Below, piece by piece: positions 56,144-64,000 of a stretch of 64,000 nucleotides of DNA. The notes below the pieces were generated by a model. It was not told the origin of the DNA and made no database searches. It was given only the letters and a program-made list of their open reading frames with translations. Both the position numbers and the translations under genes were made by a program. Position 1 is the first letter of the stretch, and every line of letters begins with the position of its first letter. Origin of the DNA: Bacteroidales bacterium (lineage in GTDB: Bacteria; Bacteroidota; Bacteroidia; Bacteroidales; UBA10428). The stretch covers positions 53,967 to 117,966 of the forward strand of contig JAFGSZ010000080.1 of NCBI GenBank assembly GCA_016934395.1, read 5' to 3'.

Positions 56144-57985
56144 TTATTTTAGTTTACCCTCAATCTCATCAATATCAATAATAGTAAGTATTAATTTTCC
56201 CGACGGGGAATAATTCGGATTTTCACAGGCAAATAACTTATCAATCAGTTCTCGCATTTCTTCCTGTTCCATGGTATTCCCATATCCTATTGCAGTTGAC
56301 CTGGCCAGGGACCGTGCTATTCTCTCCTTAGCAGATATTTTAACTGCCCCCTCCGTATTTTTGAATTCTTCAATAAGATGTTCCACAAGGTCTTTTGGAT
56401 GCGGATTATTTAAATCAGCCGGACAACCATATACAACCACAGTATTTTGTCCAAGACTCCGAATATCAAAACCTATTGAATTGACATCGTCTAAAATGTC
56501 ACTTAAAAAGCTGTAATCTGCAGGATCAAGTTCTATAGATTCGGGGAATAATTGTTGCTGTGCGGGTGACGAAGCATGTGCAAACATATGAATATACTTT
56601 TCAAACAATATGCGTTCATGTGCCCTTTTTTGATCCACAATCATCACCCCCGATTTCACAGAGGTTAATATATACCGGCCTCGTAATTGTATATGACCCG
56701 AGCTGCCTGCACTCCCCGAAGATGTAAAAGTAGTCTGAACAGCTTCCTGTTCCGGTTTAAAAGAATCGGGATGTAAGTTTGGATTTTCAAATCCATCATA
56801 AAATTTTTCCCAGTGGGTTGCATTATCCCTGCTTCGGGAACTGCCATGAGAAAAATTCCCCCTGTTATAATGTTCTTTTTCAAAAGGATTATATTCCGGA
56901 TCAATTTCTATAGATGGGGGCTTAATTTCAGTGTGCCGGTTCATTACCGGAATATTGATTGCGGTTTCGCTGTCAAAATCTATCGAGGGTGTAATATTAA
57001 ACTTACCAAGGGCTTCTTTTGTAGAAGCATGTATAATTTGAAAAATGGCCTGCTCATCTTCAAACTTAATTTCAGTTTTGGTGGGATGTATATTTACATC
57101 TATGGTTTCCGGATCAGCTTCGAGATATATAAAATATGAAGGAACAGTATCAGGGGGCAAAATATGTTCGTATGCTTTTAATACGGCTTTGTGAAAATAG
57201 GCATGCCGCATATACCGGTTATTTATAAAAAAGAACTGTTCCCCATAGGTTTTTTTGGCAAACTCCGGTTTGCCAATAAATCCGCTTACATTTACGATGC
57301 TTGTTTCAGTATTTAACTGTGTTAAGTTCTGATTGATATGTTTACCGAAAACATACACTATCCTTTGCCTTAAATTACTTGCGGGCAGATTATAAATTTC
57401 AGCATCATTATGTATCAGCACCAATTCTGCTTCAGGGTGGGCCAGAGCAATACGCTGAAATTCAAAAATAATATGTCGAAGTTCCGTACTGTTGCTTTTT
57501 AAAAATTTTCTGCGGGCGGGTACATTAAAAAACAAATTTTTAATGGCAATATTTGTTCCTTTGGCACAGTTAACCGGTTCCTGGCTGGTTACTTTTGATC
57601 CGGCGATATTAATTTCAGTGCCGATTTCTTCTTCGGTATGCCTGGTTTTAAGGTTTACCTGCGCAATGGCTGCAATTGAAGCCAGAGCTTCTCCCCGGAA
57701 TCCCTTGGTGCGAATAGAAAACAAATCGCTGGCAGAAGTAATCTTTGATGTGGCATGCCGTTCAAAGGCCATCCGGGCATCGGTTTCCGACATACCGCAT
57801 CCATTATCAGTTATCTGCAGTAAAGTTCTGCCGGCATCTTTTATATAAATTTTTATCTGATTGGCGCCTGCATCGATTGAATTTTCCACCAGCTCCTTAA
57901 TCACCGAGGCAGGCCGTTGAATAACTTCTCCTGCCGCTATCTGGTTCGCCACCGAATCGGGAAGCAAATGGATAATATCTGTCAT
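56144..57985 (-). CDS. mutL: DNA mismatch repair endonuclease MutL
   Basis: The 613-residue protein has the GHKL ATPase motifs (IAAGEVIQRPASVIKELVENSIDA, ITDNGCGM, FKG-type TKGFRGEALASI), KGTNIAIKNLFFNVPARRKFL, then a variable linker and a C-terminal dimer domain with QQQLFPESIELDPADY. It transfers the mismatch signal from MutS. The endonuclease DQHA(x)2E(x)4E motif is seen only as DQKRAHERILFEKY, where the second acidic residue is less clear, so nicking activity is uncertain. The next small gene lies 12 bp upstream. Confidence 0.97.
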   Translation of the reverse strand: MTDIIHLLPDSVANQIAAGEVIQRPASVIKELVENSIDAGANQIKIYIKDAGRTLLQITDNGCGMSETDARMAFERHATSKITSASDLFSIRTKGFRGEALASIAAIAQVNLKTRHTEEEIGTEINIAGSKVTSQEPVNCAKGTNIAIKNLFFNVPARRKFLKSNSTELRHIIFEFQRIALAHPEAELVLIHNDAEIYNLPASNLRQRIVYVFGKHINQNLTQLNTETSIVNVSGFIGKPEFAKKTYGEQFFFINNRYMRHAYFHKAVLKAYEHILPPDTVPSYFIYLEADPETIDVNIHPTKTEIKFEDEQAIFQIIHASTKEALGKFNITPSIDFDSETAINIPVMNRHTEIKPPSIEIDPEYNPFEKEHYNRGNFSHGSSRSRDNATHWEKFYDGFENPNLHPDSFKPEQEAVQTTFTSSGSAGSSGHIQLRGRYILTSVKSGVMIVDQKRAHERILFEKYIHMFAHASSPAQQQLFPESIELDPADYSFLSDILDDVNSIGFDIRSLGQNTVVVYGCPADLNNPHPKDLVEHLIEEFKNTEGAVKISAKERIARSLARSTAIGYGNTMEQEEMRELIDKLFACENPNYSPSGKLILTIIDIDEIEGKLK

Positions 57986-57997
57986 CGAAAACGGGAA

Positions 57998-58282
57998 TTA
58001 TAACAAAAAAAGATAAATTGCAAAAGCTACCAGCAGAATAAGAATTATAACTAAGCGAAGGTTTGATTTCTGACTGGTTCTTTTTTTAGCCTCTTTAATA
58101 TAACCACGCATTGATCCTCTTGTAATACTTGTATGAAAGTGTGTTTTTTCACCGACTGTATTTTTACCCTGTTCAGCTTGCCGGATTCTATTCTCCAGTT
58201 CTTCTTTTTGCTCATTGTAATAAATCGGTTTATAGTCAAATACCCTGTGTTTAAGCGATGGAAAAAATCTTGGTAATCCCAT
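57998..58282 (-). CDS. Small conserved-looking membrane-anchored protein
   Basis: The 94-residue protein has a soluble N-terminal part (MGLPRFFPSLKHRVFDYKPI, with a charged YNEQKEELENRIRQAEQ helix), a basic stretch and one C-terminal membrane helix (LVIILILLVAFAIYLFLL). Tail-anchor topology with the bulk in the cytosol is likely. It lies 12 bp upstream of mutL in the same direction and may share its transcript. No function recognised; similar small proteins beside mutL are seen in other Bacteroidota by recollection, not checked. Confidence 0.7.
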   Translation of the reverse strand: MGLPRFFPSLKHRVFDYKPIYYNEQKEELENRIRQAEQGKNTVGEKTHFHTSITRGSMRGYIKEAKKRTSQKSNLRLVIILILLVAFAIYLFLL

Positions 58283-58304
58283 ATTTTTTATATTAAATTC
58301 TCAA

Positions 58305-58312
58305 CAAAGTTA
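58305..58312 (-). promoter_or_regulatory. -7 element upstream of the small gene and mutL
   Basis: Minus-strand TAACTTTG matches TAnnTTTG, 22 bp before the small-gene start codon. The -33 half is not evident. Confidence 0.4.
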
Positions 58313-58369
58313 CAATAGATTTTGGCTTTTCGCCTCATTATTCTCTTCGAAAATCAGCTTATTAAAATA

Positions 58370-59185
58370 CTACTTTTCCTTATTCAGTTCACTTCCGCAA
58401 TATTTGCAGTATTCAGCATCCTCATCATGTCCTTCTTTTAAACATTTTGGACATACCTGGTTGTTTGACGATTTTTTAATATTACCGGCTAGTTCTGCTG
58501 TAACAATTCCTGTAGGCACTGCAATAATAGAATATCCCAGGATCATTACCAGGCTTGAAATAAATTGCCCGAATGCTGTTTGAGGAGTAATATCACCGTA
58601 TCCAACCGTGGTTAAGGTAACAACGGCCCAGTAAATACTTTTCGGAATGCTGGTAAATCCGCTGGCTTCACCTTCTATCAGGTACATTAATGTGCCAATA
58701 ATAACAATTACAGTTCCTATAGTAAATAAAAAAACACTGATTTTAATACGACTTGCTTTTAATGCGTTAACCAGTATTTTCCCCGCATCAATATAGCGGG
58801 TAATTTTCAGGATACGAAAAATTCGCAGTAATCGAAGCGCCCGTATTACCATAAGACTGTGGGTTCCGGGAATAAAAACAGAAATAAATGTGGGTAAAAT
58901 AGAAATAAGGTCGATAATCCCATAAAAACTGAAAATATATTTCCATGGTTTATCCACAACATATATCCTGGTAATATATTCCAGAGTAAATAAAATGGTA
59001 ATAAACCATTCAATAATTAAAAAAATATGTCCAAAACGGATTTGATACCCGCTTACACTTTCAAGTATCACGATAACAATACTTAAAAGGATAAAGAACA
59101 ACAGGGCAATATCGAATACTTTCCCGCTTCGCGTATCCGACTCAAAAATTATTTCAAATAACTTTTGCCTAAATTTGTTATTCAT
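58370..59185 (-). CDS. Voltage-gated-type potassium channel with C-terminal zinc-ribbon tail
   Basis: The 271-residue protein has six membrane helices, with an Arg-rich S4-like helix (SLMVIRALRLLRIFRILK) and the pore filter TLTTVGYGDITP before the last helix. The C-terminus carries CPKCLKEGHDEDAEYCKYCGSEL, a two-CxxC zinc ribbon, instead of an RCK domain. The filter is TVGYGD as in K+ channels. The tail could sense zinc or redox or mediate assembly. The gene is divergent from gmhA. Confidence 0.88.
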   Translation of the reverse strand: MNNKFRQKLFEIIFESDTRSGKVFDIALLFFILLSIVIVILESVSGYQIRFGHIFLIIEWFITILFTLEYITRIYVVDKPWKYIFSFYGIIDLISILPTFISVFIPGTHSLMVIRALRLLRIFRILKITRYIDAGKILVNALKASRIKISVFLFTIGTVIVIIGTLMYLIEGEASGFTSIPKSIYWAVVTLTTVGYGDITPQTAFGQFISSLVMILGYSIIAVPTGIVTAELAGNIKKSSNNQVCPKCLKEGHDEDAEYCKYCGSELNKEK

Positions 59186-59282
59186 AATTATATGTTTGTA
59201 TTTGTTTATTAATTTGGTCAGATAAAATTATCTTATTTTAGAAAAATACGGTTTTGATTTTTAAAATTATTGAATTTATAAT

Positions 59283-59849
59283 ATGCAAAGTATCCTCGAA
59301 GATTTAAATGAAGCCAAAAAAGTGCTGGAAATATTTCTGGCTGATCCTTCAAATTTAGAAAAAATAGAAACTGCGGGCAAAACTATGGTTACAGCAATTA
59401 AAAATGGAAATAAAATACTGAGTTGCGGCAACGGTGGATCGATGTGCGATGCCATGCATTTTGCAGAAGAACTTACCGGCCTTTTTCGCAACCAAAGAAA
59501 ATCAATACCCGCACTGGCTATTTCCGACCCTTCTCATATAACCTGTGCAGCTAACGATTTCGGTTTCGATTATATTTTTTCGAGATATATTGAAGGTATG
59601 GGAAATCCCGGTGATGTGCTCCTTGCTATCAGTACAAGCGGCAATTCAAAAAATATAGTAAATGCGGCTATATCTGCCCGTGAAAAAAACATGAAAATTG
59701 TTGCCCTCACAGGGAAAAGCGGGGGAAAACTATCTCAAGGTTGTGATGTGGAAATCAGGGCGCCGCAATCAGACTATTCTGACCGGATTCAGGAGATCCA
59801 CATTAAAGTGATTCATGCACTTATAAGGTACATCGAAGAAAATATTTAG
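59283..59849 (+). CDS. gmhA: Phosphoheptose isomerase (sedoheptulose 7-phosphate isomerase)
   Basis: The 188-residue SIS-domain protein has ILSCGNGGSMCDAMHFAEELTG, LLAISTSGNSKNI and GKSGGKLSQGCD with the metal or active-site residues of GmhA, and a C-terminal QEIHIKVIHALI helix with Glu and His. It converts sedoheptulose 7-phosphate to D-glycero-D-manno-heptose 7-phosphate, the first step for LPS core heptose, which fits with lptB here. Monocistronic or leading to the following lipoprotein gene, 68 bp away. Confidence 0.94.
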   Translation: MQSILEDLNEAKKVLEIFLADPSNLEKIETAGKTMVTAIKNGNKILSCGNGGSMCDAMHFAEELTGLFRNQRKSIPALAISDPSHITCAANDFGFDYIFSRYIEGMGNPGDVLLAISTSGNSKNIVNAAISAREKNMKIVALTGKSGGKLSQGCDVEIRAPQSDYSDRIQEIHIKVIHALIRYIEENI

Positions 59850-59917
59850 ATTTTAGTTCAGGAACAGTATATGATTATAAACAAAACATCGTTAGTAATT
59901 ATATAAAAACACTGAAT

Positions 59918-60580
59918 ATGAACCGGTTTATTTATTTCTGGTTGTTGATTCTTAGTCTTTTTGTTTTTTCGTGTGTAGACGAAAACCTGACGAATATATC
60001 CGATAATGTGCAGTTTAAGGTAACATATTCATTACCTATCGGACCTTTATCATACGATATTAACGATTATTTTGAGTCTATTGACACCCTGATCTCTGGA
60101 GTTTTAGATTCTGTGGAATATGAGGATTCTTTGCTGCCCAATCCACAAGTCTATGTTGAAATTTATGAATATGAGCATGTTGATTTCTCAATGATGCAAA
60201 ATTACCTGGAAAATGCCGTATACTTGATGTTCCGCATAAATCTTATCAACCGGTTTCCTACTCCGGCAGATCTGCAGGTATATTTTACCGATGCGTTTTT
60301 AAATATAACAGATTCCTTATTTGCCGAAGGTCCCTGGCACATACCTCCGGCTGAAACAGATGACAACGGAAAAATAATTTCTCCTTATTCGGAACAGCTT
60401 GATATTGAATTTGACCGTGACGGAATCGAAAATTTATTGTTCACACAGTATTTATTAATAAACGGCAGGGTGTATACTGTTCTTGATAATGTGGATGCTG
60501 TAAAATTTTATTCAGATTACAATTTAGCCATACAACTGGGATTTCGACTGGGGTTGGAATTAACTACCCGTGATTTTTAA
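59918..60580 (+). CDS. Lipoprotein of unknown function
   Basis: The 220-residue protein has a signal peptide ending FVFSC (lipobox Cys near 19) and then an acidic region with SLPIGPLSYDINDYFESIDTL and further beta-type segments. It begins just upstream of a DUF5723 gene (15 bp), so the two are likely co-transcribed and may work together at the cell surface. No domain was recognised. Confidence 0.7.
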   Translation: MNRFIYFWLLILSLFVFSCVDENLTNISDNVQFKVTYSLPIGPLSYDINDYFESIDTLISGVLDSVEYEDSLLPNPQVYVEIYEYEHVDFSMMQNYLENAVYLMFRINLINRFPTPADLQVYFTDAFLNITDSLFAEGPWHIPPAETDDNGKIISPYSEQLDIEFDRDGIENLLFTQYLLINGRVYTVLDNVDAVKFYSDYNLAIQLGFRLGLELTTRDF

Positions 60581-60595
60581 TTTCAACGGAACCTG

Positions 60596-62035
60596 ATGAT
60601 AAAAAAGATTTTCTTTATTACACTTTCAGGTTTAAGCATCATTTATTCCGCATATAGTCAGCAGAATAATGTATTGTTTTTTATGCCTGCTGTTCCCGAA
60701 TCGAATTATGTAAATCCCGCCATCCAGCCGGTATGTAATTTTTATATCGGCTTACCTGTTATTTCTTCCACGCATTTTAATTATGGAAATACAGGATTTA
60801 GCTACAACCAGCTATTCAGAATTGATCCGGGATCGGATATATATTACGCCGATATAAATAATCTGCTTAAAAAGTTGGGGAACATCAATTATATTTCAAC
60901 CGAACTGCACACCAATATTCTGGCGCTAGGTTACAGATATGATGAACATTATTTTACATTTTCCATACAGGAAAAAAATTCCCTTGCCGGAAGTTTTACC
61001 AAAGATCTTATTTCGCTGATTTGGAATGGAAATACTCCTTTCGAAGGGCAGGAGGCTTCTTTAAAAGGATCGGGAATTCTTTTTAACCATTACCGGGAAT
61101 ATGCACTGGGATATTCGAAAAATACCCGGGGTGAAAATTATTTTGGAGTAAAAGGGAAACTCTTATTTGGTAAACTAAATATAAACACCCAACGTTCGGA
61201 TATTAATCTATTTACCGAACCCAATACCTTCGACCTGGCCCTGAGTGCCGATCTGAGAGTAAATGCCTCTTTGCCTGTAGTATTGCAGTCTAATGCAAAC
61301 GGAATTATCACTGATATGACTGTTGATGATAGTCAAAGCCTTCAAAGCCTTTTTTTTAACCGTAAAAACTGGGGGGTTGCCATTGATGCCGGTTTTATTC
61401 ATGAGTATAACGAAAAAATTACACTATCCGGAAGTATCCTTGATCTGGGTTTTATTAACTGGAGAGATAATGTTTACAATTATACACAGCAGGGAGATTA
61501 TACCTACACAGGACCTTTGGGTGATTCTGTGATTACAGGCGATTATTTTAATGAGATCAGGCAGGCAGTGGCAGATAATTTCTCCGGTGAACTTACCCGG
61601 AATTCATATTTGTTTTTCCTGCCGGTAAGAATGTACCTGGGTGGAACGTATAAGTTTCACAAAAAATTAAATTTCGGAGTATTGTATTCAAATATTCTCT
61701 ATAAACACAGGTTAATATCCGGACTAACATTATCGGCAAATGCCACTATTGTGAAGAATTTTCAGTCGAGCCTATCGTATTCCTATATAAACAGGAGCCT
61801 GAACAATGTTGGAGTGGGGTTGTCTATAGGAAGACGTCCCTTGCAATTTTACCTGGTGAGCGATAATATTTTGGGAATTATTTGGCCGCAACAAACAAGA
61901 AATATTAACTTGCGTTTTGGAATGAATATTATTTTTGGCTGCGATCGAAGAAATCGGTCAGATGGTAAAGGTTGTTATTGGATACAAAAAGCAGAAGAAA
62001 AGCAGGCCAGAAAGCGGGAGTTACTCCACAAATAA
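60596..62035 (+). CDS. DUF5723-type outer membrane protein
   Basis: The 479-residue protein has a Sec signal peptide and many alternating short beta strands with tight turns, typical of outer membrane barrels, including VPESNYVNPAIQP near the N-terminus and a GVGLSIGRRPLQFYLVSDNI strand near the end, as in DUF5723 proteins of Bacteroidota. The C-terminus ends with a Cys-containing basic tail (RRNRSDGKGCYWIQK), unlike most barrels that end with a hydrophobic residue. Gene order: lipoprotein, DUF5723, then comM 9 bp later. Role unknown. Confidence 0.75.
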   Translation: MIKKIFFITLSGLSIIYSAYSQQNNVLFFMPAVPESNYVNPAIQPVCNFYIGLPVISSTHFNYGNTGFSYNQLFRIDPGSDIYYADINNLLKKLGNINYISTELHTNILALGYRYDEHYFTFSIQEKNSLAGSFTKDLISLIWNGNTPFEGQEASLKGSGILFNHYREYALGYSKNTRGENYFGVKGKLLFGKLNINTQRSDINLFTEPNTFDLALSADLRVNASLPVVLQSNANGIITDMTVDDSQSLQSLFFNRKNWGVAIDAGFIHEYNEKITLSGSILDLGFINWRDNVYNYTQQGDYTYTGPLGDSVITGDYFNEIRQAVADNFSGELTRNSYLFFLPVRMYLGGTYKFHKKLNFGVLYSNILYKHRLISGLTLSANATIVKNFQSSLSYSYINRSLNNVGVGLSIGRRPLQFYLVSDNILGIIWPQQTRNINLRFGMNIIFGCDRRNRSDGKGCYWIQKAEEKQARKRELLHK

Positions 62036-62044
62036 AACAACACC

Positions 62045-63583
62045 ATGTTAGTGAAAACGTACGGCAGCGCCGTGTATGGAATTAATGCTGAAATTATTAC
62101 CATTGAAGTAAACGTAACCCAGGGGGTAAAATTTTTCCTGGTGGGCCTGCCCGATAATGCTGTAAAAGAAAGTCAGCAAAGAATTGAATCTACCCTTCGC
62201 ACCAACGGTTATAAAATGCCCGGCAGAAAAGTAATTATTAATATGGCACCGGCAGATATCCGAAAAGAAGGTTCGGCATACGACCTGCCCCTGGCCATTG
62301 GAATCCTGGCTGCCTCAAATCAAATACCCAACGAGGGCCTGGAGAATTACCTGATTATGGGTGAGCTCTCACTTGATGGCAGCGTAAATCCGATTAAAGG
62401 AGTTTTGCCCATTGCCATTGAAGCCCGGAAACACGGATTCAAAGGATTTTTACTGCCCCGGCAAAATGCCCGTGAAGCAGCAGTGGTAAATAATCTTGAG
62501 ATATATGGAGTAGACCATATTAACCAGGTAATAAATTTTTTAAGTGGCGAATTAGAGCTGGAACAAACTATCGTAGACACCCGGAACGAGTTTTTTGCAA
62601 AAGTAAATGAATATGATGTGGATTTTGTGGATGTAAAAGGCCAGGAAAATGTAAAACGTTCGTTGGAAGTCGCTGCTGCAGGAGGCCATAATATTATTAT
62701 GATCGGCCCTCCCGGTGCGGGAAAGACCATGTTGGCGAAACGTTTGCCTACGATAATTCCACCCCTTTCACTTTATGAAGCGCTTGAAACCACTAAAATT
62801 CATTCGGTAGTGGGGAAGATCGACAAAGAAACCTCATTGATCACTATCCGCCCGTTTCGTGCACCACATCATACCATTTCCGATGTAGCATTGGTTGGCG
62901 GGGGCTCCTATCCCCAGCCCGGAGAAATATCGCTGGCCCATAACGGGGTATTGTTTCTCGATGAACTTCCTGAATTTAAACGTACGGTGCTCGAAGTAAT
63001 GAGGCAGCCTCTGGAAGACCGGAGGATTACCATTTCACGTTCAAAGTTCAGTGTGGAATACCCGGCTAGTTTTATGCTGGTGGCTTCCATGAATCCGTGT
63101 CCCTGTGGATATTACAACCATCCCGAAAAAAAATGTGTGTGTACACCGGGAGTGGTGCAGAAATACCTGAATAAAATATCAGGTCCCCTGCTCGACCGTA
63201 TCGATATTCATGTTGAAGTGGTACCGGTTCCCTTTGAAAAACTTGCCGATATCCGGAAATCTGAAAACAGTGAAGCCGTTCGAAACCGGGTAGTAAGGGC
63301 AAGAAAGATACAGGAAGAACGATATTCCGGGCAGAATTCCGTTCATTGTAATGCACAAATTAATGCTGCCTTGCTCAGAAAATTTTGTGAATTAAATAAA
63401 GAGGGGAAACAGCTAATTAAAAATGCCATGGAAAAACTCGGTCTTTCTGCCCGCGCTTACGACCGAATTTTAAAAGTTTCGCGTACCATTGCCGATCTTG
63501 AAGAACAGGAAAACATTCAGGTGCACCACCTGGCCGAAGCAATTCAATACCGAAGTCTCGACCGGGAGAACTGGGCAGGGTAA
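62045..63583 (+). CDS. YifB/ComM family Mg-chelatase-like AAA ATPase
   Basis: The 512-residue protein has the ChlI-like N-terminal domain (MLVKTYGSAVYGINAEII), Walker A GPPGAGKTM, Walker B VLFLDELPEF, RAPHHTISDVALVGGG, and the zinc-site MNPCPCGYYNHPEKKCVC. The C-terminal part has LDRIDIHVEV and the SARAYDRILKVSRTIADL motif. ComM is a branch-migration helicase that helps integrate transformed DNA in Vibrio; YifB is the same family. Role here is probably recombination. It follows the DUF5723 gene closely. Confidence 0.95.
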   Translation: MLVKTYGSAVYGINAEIITIEVNVTQGVKFFLVGLPDNAVKESQQRIESTLRTNGYKMPGRKVIINMAPADIRKEGSAYDLPLAIGILAASNQIPNEGLENYLIMGELSLDGSVNPIKGVLPIAIEARKHGFKGFLLPRQNAREAAVVNNLEIYGVDHINQVINFLSGELELEQTIVDTRNEFFAKVNEYDVDFVDVKGQENVKRSLEVAAAGGHNIIMIGPPGAGKTMLAKRLPTIIPPLSLYEALETTKIHSVVGKIDKETSLITIRPFRAPHHTISDVALVGGGSYPQPGEISLAHNGVLFLDELPEFKRTVLEVMRQPLEDRRITISRSKFSVEYPASFMLVASMNPCPCGYYNHPEKKCVCTPGVVQKYLNKISGPLLDRIDIHVEVVPVPFEKLADIRKSENSEAVRNRVVRARKIQEERYSGQNSVHCNAQINAALLRKFCELNKEGKQLIKNAMEKLGLSARAYDRILKVSRTIADLEEQENIQVHHLAEAIQYRSLDRENWAG

Positions 63584-63594
63584 TATAGGTTGAA

Positions 63595-63626
63595 AAAGTT
63601 ATAAAGTGACAAAGTGACTAGGTAAC
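63595..63626. repeat. Degenerate 8-bp tandem repeat, four units
   Basis: Four contiguous 8-mers read AAAGTTAT, AAAGTGAC, AAAGTGAC and TAGGTAAC, with units two and three identical. The array begins 12 bp past the comM stop. Confidence 0.6.
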
Positions 63627-63768
63627 AAGATTTAAAGCAGTTTAAAAAAAAATAAAAAAATAATAAATAATATGATTTGCTGAACCAATTCCCTCTTGAA
63701 GTCAAGGATGATGAAAATTGAGTTACAATAAAAAGGCGTTTAACTAATATAAAACTTTAAGGATATTT

Positions 63769-63785
63769 GAATCCCGGAGGGATTC
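63769..63785. repeat. Perfect palindrome GAATCCC-GGA-GGGATTC
   Basis: A 7-bp inverted repeat with a 3-base spacer (63769-63775 and 63779-63785). It forms a tight hairpin but is not followed by a T run, so it is unlikely to be a terminator. About 35 bp later CGACT (63820-63824) can pair with AGTCG (63832-63836). Confidence 0.6.
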
Positions 63786-64000
63786 CCGATTTGGAACCAC
63801 ATGCATCTAAAATCTTACCCGACTACGGAGAAGTCGAATAAAAATAAATCCAGGTATATACAATAAAAAAAATAACATGAATAATGCAACATACAATCTC
63901 TCCTAATGAAGATCTGTCCCGCTGAATGGCAGTATGGTTTGAGAGATAAGAAAACCAGATGACACAGTTTTAATGTGATTATAATGTGCTGTATTCAAAA

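Larger units (their letters stand above)
63584..64000. other. Non-coding tail at the window end
   Basis: These 417 bp have no gene. They hold a short tandem repeat at 63595-63626, a perfect palindrome at 63769-63785 and an imperfect one at 63820-63836. No promoter was recognised. Confidence 0.6.

Noticed and set aside
1..64000. CRISPR arrays, rRNA genes, insertion sequences or prophage genes
   Set aside because: No regularly spaced repeats, rRNA sequence, transposase or phage structural gene was recognised anywhere in the window.

Overview
The window is a stretch of an AT-rich Bacteroidota chromosome, most likely from an environmental, at least partly anaerobic member. Four things point there. 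Start sites are repeatedly preceded by TAnnTTTG-type -7 elements rather than sigma70 boxes. There is a TonB-dependent receptor paired with a DUF4249 lipoprotein, and several lipobox lipoproteins and DUF5723-type proteins. Trigger factor, ClpP and ClpX form the Bacteroidota-style cluster. TatC together with several RR-type Tat-like signal peptides argues against gut Bacteroides-like lineages, which usually lack Tat. No rRNA, CRISPR array, prophage or insertion sequence was seen. Nearly all genes look like stable chromosomal genes.

Layout. 1-4.2 kb: the 3' part of a PatB/MalY C-S lyase, then a membrane HAMP-GAF sensor without a kinase domain and a ferredoxin-[FeFe]-hydrogenase-like protein whose H-cluster motifs look sensory rather than catalytic. 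4.2-9.5 kb (minus): an SDR, then a probable DoxX / two Gfo-Idh-MocA oxidoreductases / DUF1080 operon for exported sugar (3-keto-glycoside) chemistry, ending in a strong terminator. 9.9-21 kb: DUF151 nuclease, a 1343-residue multi-PAS hybrid kinase, a GT2 glycosyltransferase, RecQ, TatC, LptB and a SMP-30-like propeller. 21.2-24.7 kb: tRNA-Leu(UAG), tig, clpP and clpX. 24.7-31.3 kb: a complete trpEGDCFBA operon, preceded by a classical ribosome-mediated attenuator whose 19-residue leader peptide has four consecutive Trp codons.

31.7-43.4 kb: a small NUMOD4-HNH-HTH protein, a Tyr/Ser-rich lipoprotein, the TonB receptor/DUF4249 pair, an esterase-like protein, a Tat-type xylose-isomerase-like protein, an aldo/keto reductase preceded by a possible small RNA or terminated leader, and a TPR protein. 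43.4-46.8 kb (minus): two secreted TldD/TldE-like proteins. Only the first keeps the HExxxH zinc motif. 47.1-48.8 kb: an ATP-grasp ligase followed by a DUF434 PIN-like protein, a compact uncharacterised pair. 48.8-52 kb (minus): queD-yidD-znuA-znuC-znuB, overlapping genes for zinc or manganese uptake, with an AT-rich palindrome near the predicted start of transcription.

52.2-64 kb: a PLP dehydratase, an EEP-family phosphatase/nuclease, two consecutive rhomboid proteases, MutL, a small membrane protein, a K+ channel with a zinc-ribbon tail, GmhA, a lipoprotein, a DUF5723 protein and the ComM/YifB AAA ATPase. The window closes with a non-coding tail holding a short 8-bp tandem repeat and two palindromes.

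The strongest unusual signals are the trp attenuator, the sensory-hydrogenase pair, the secreted TldD/TldE-like pair and the ATP-grasp/DUF434 pair. All calls come from reading the sequence. No database search was run.
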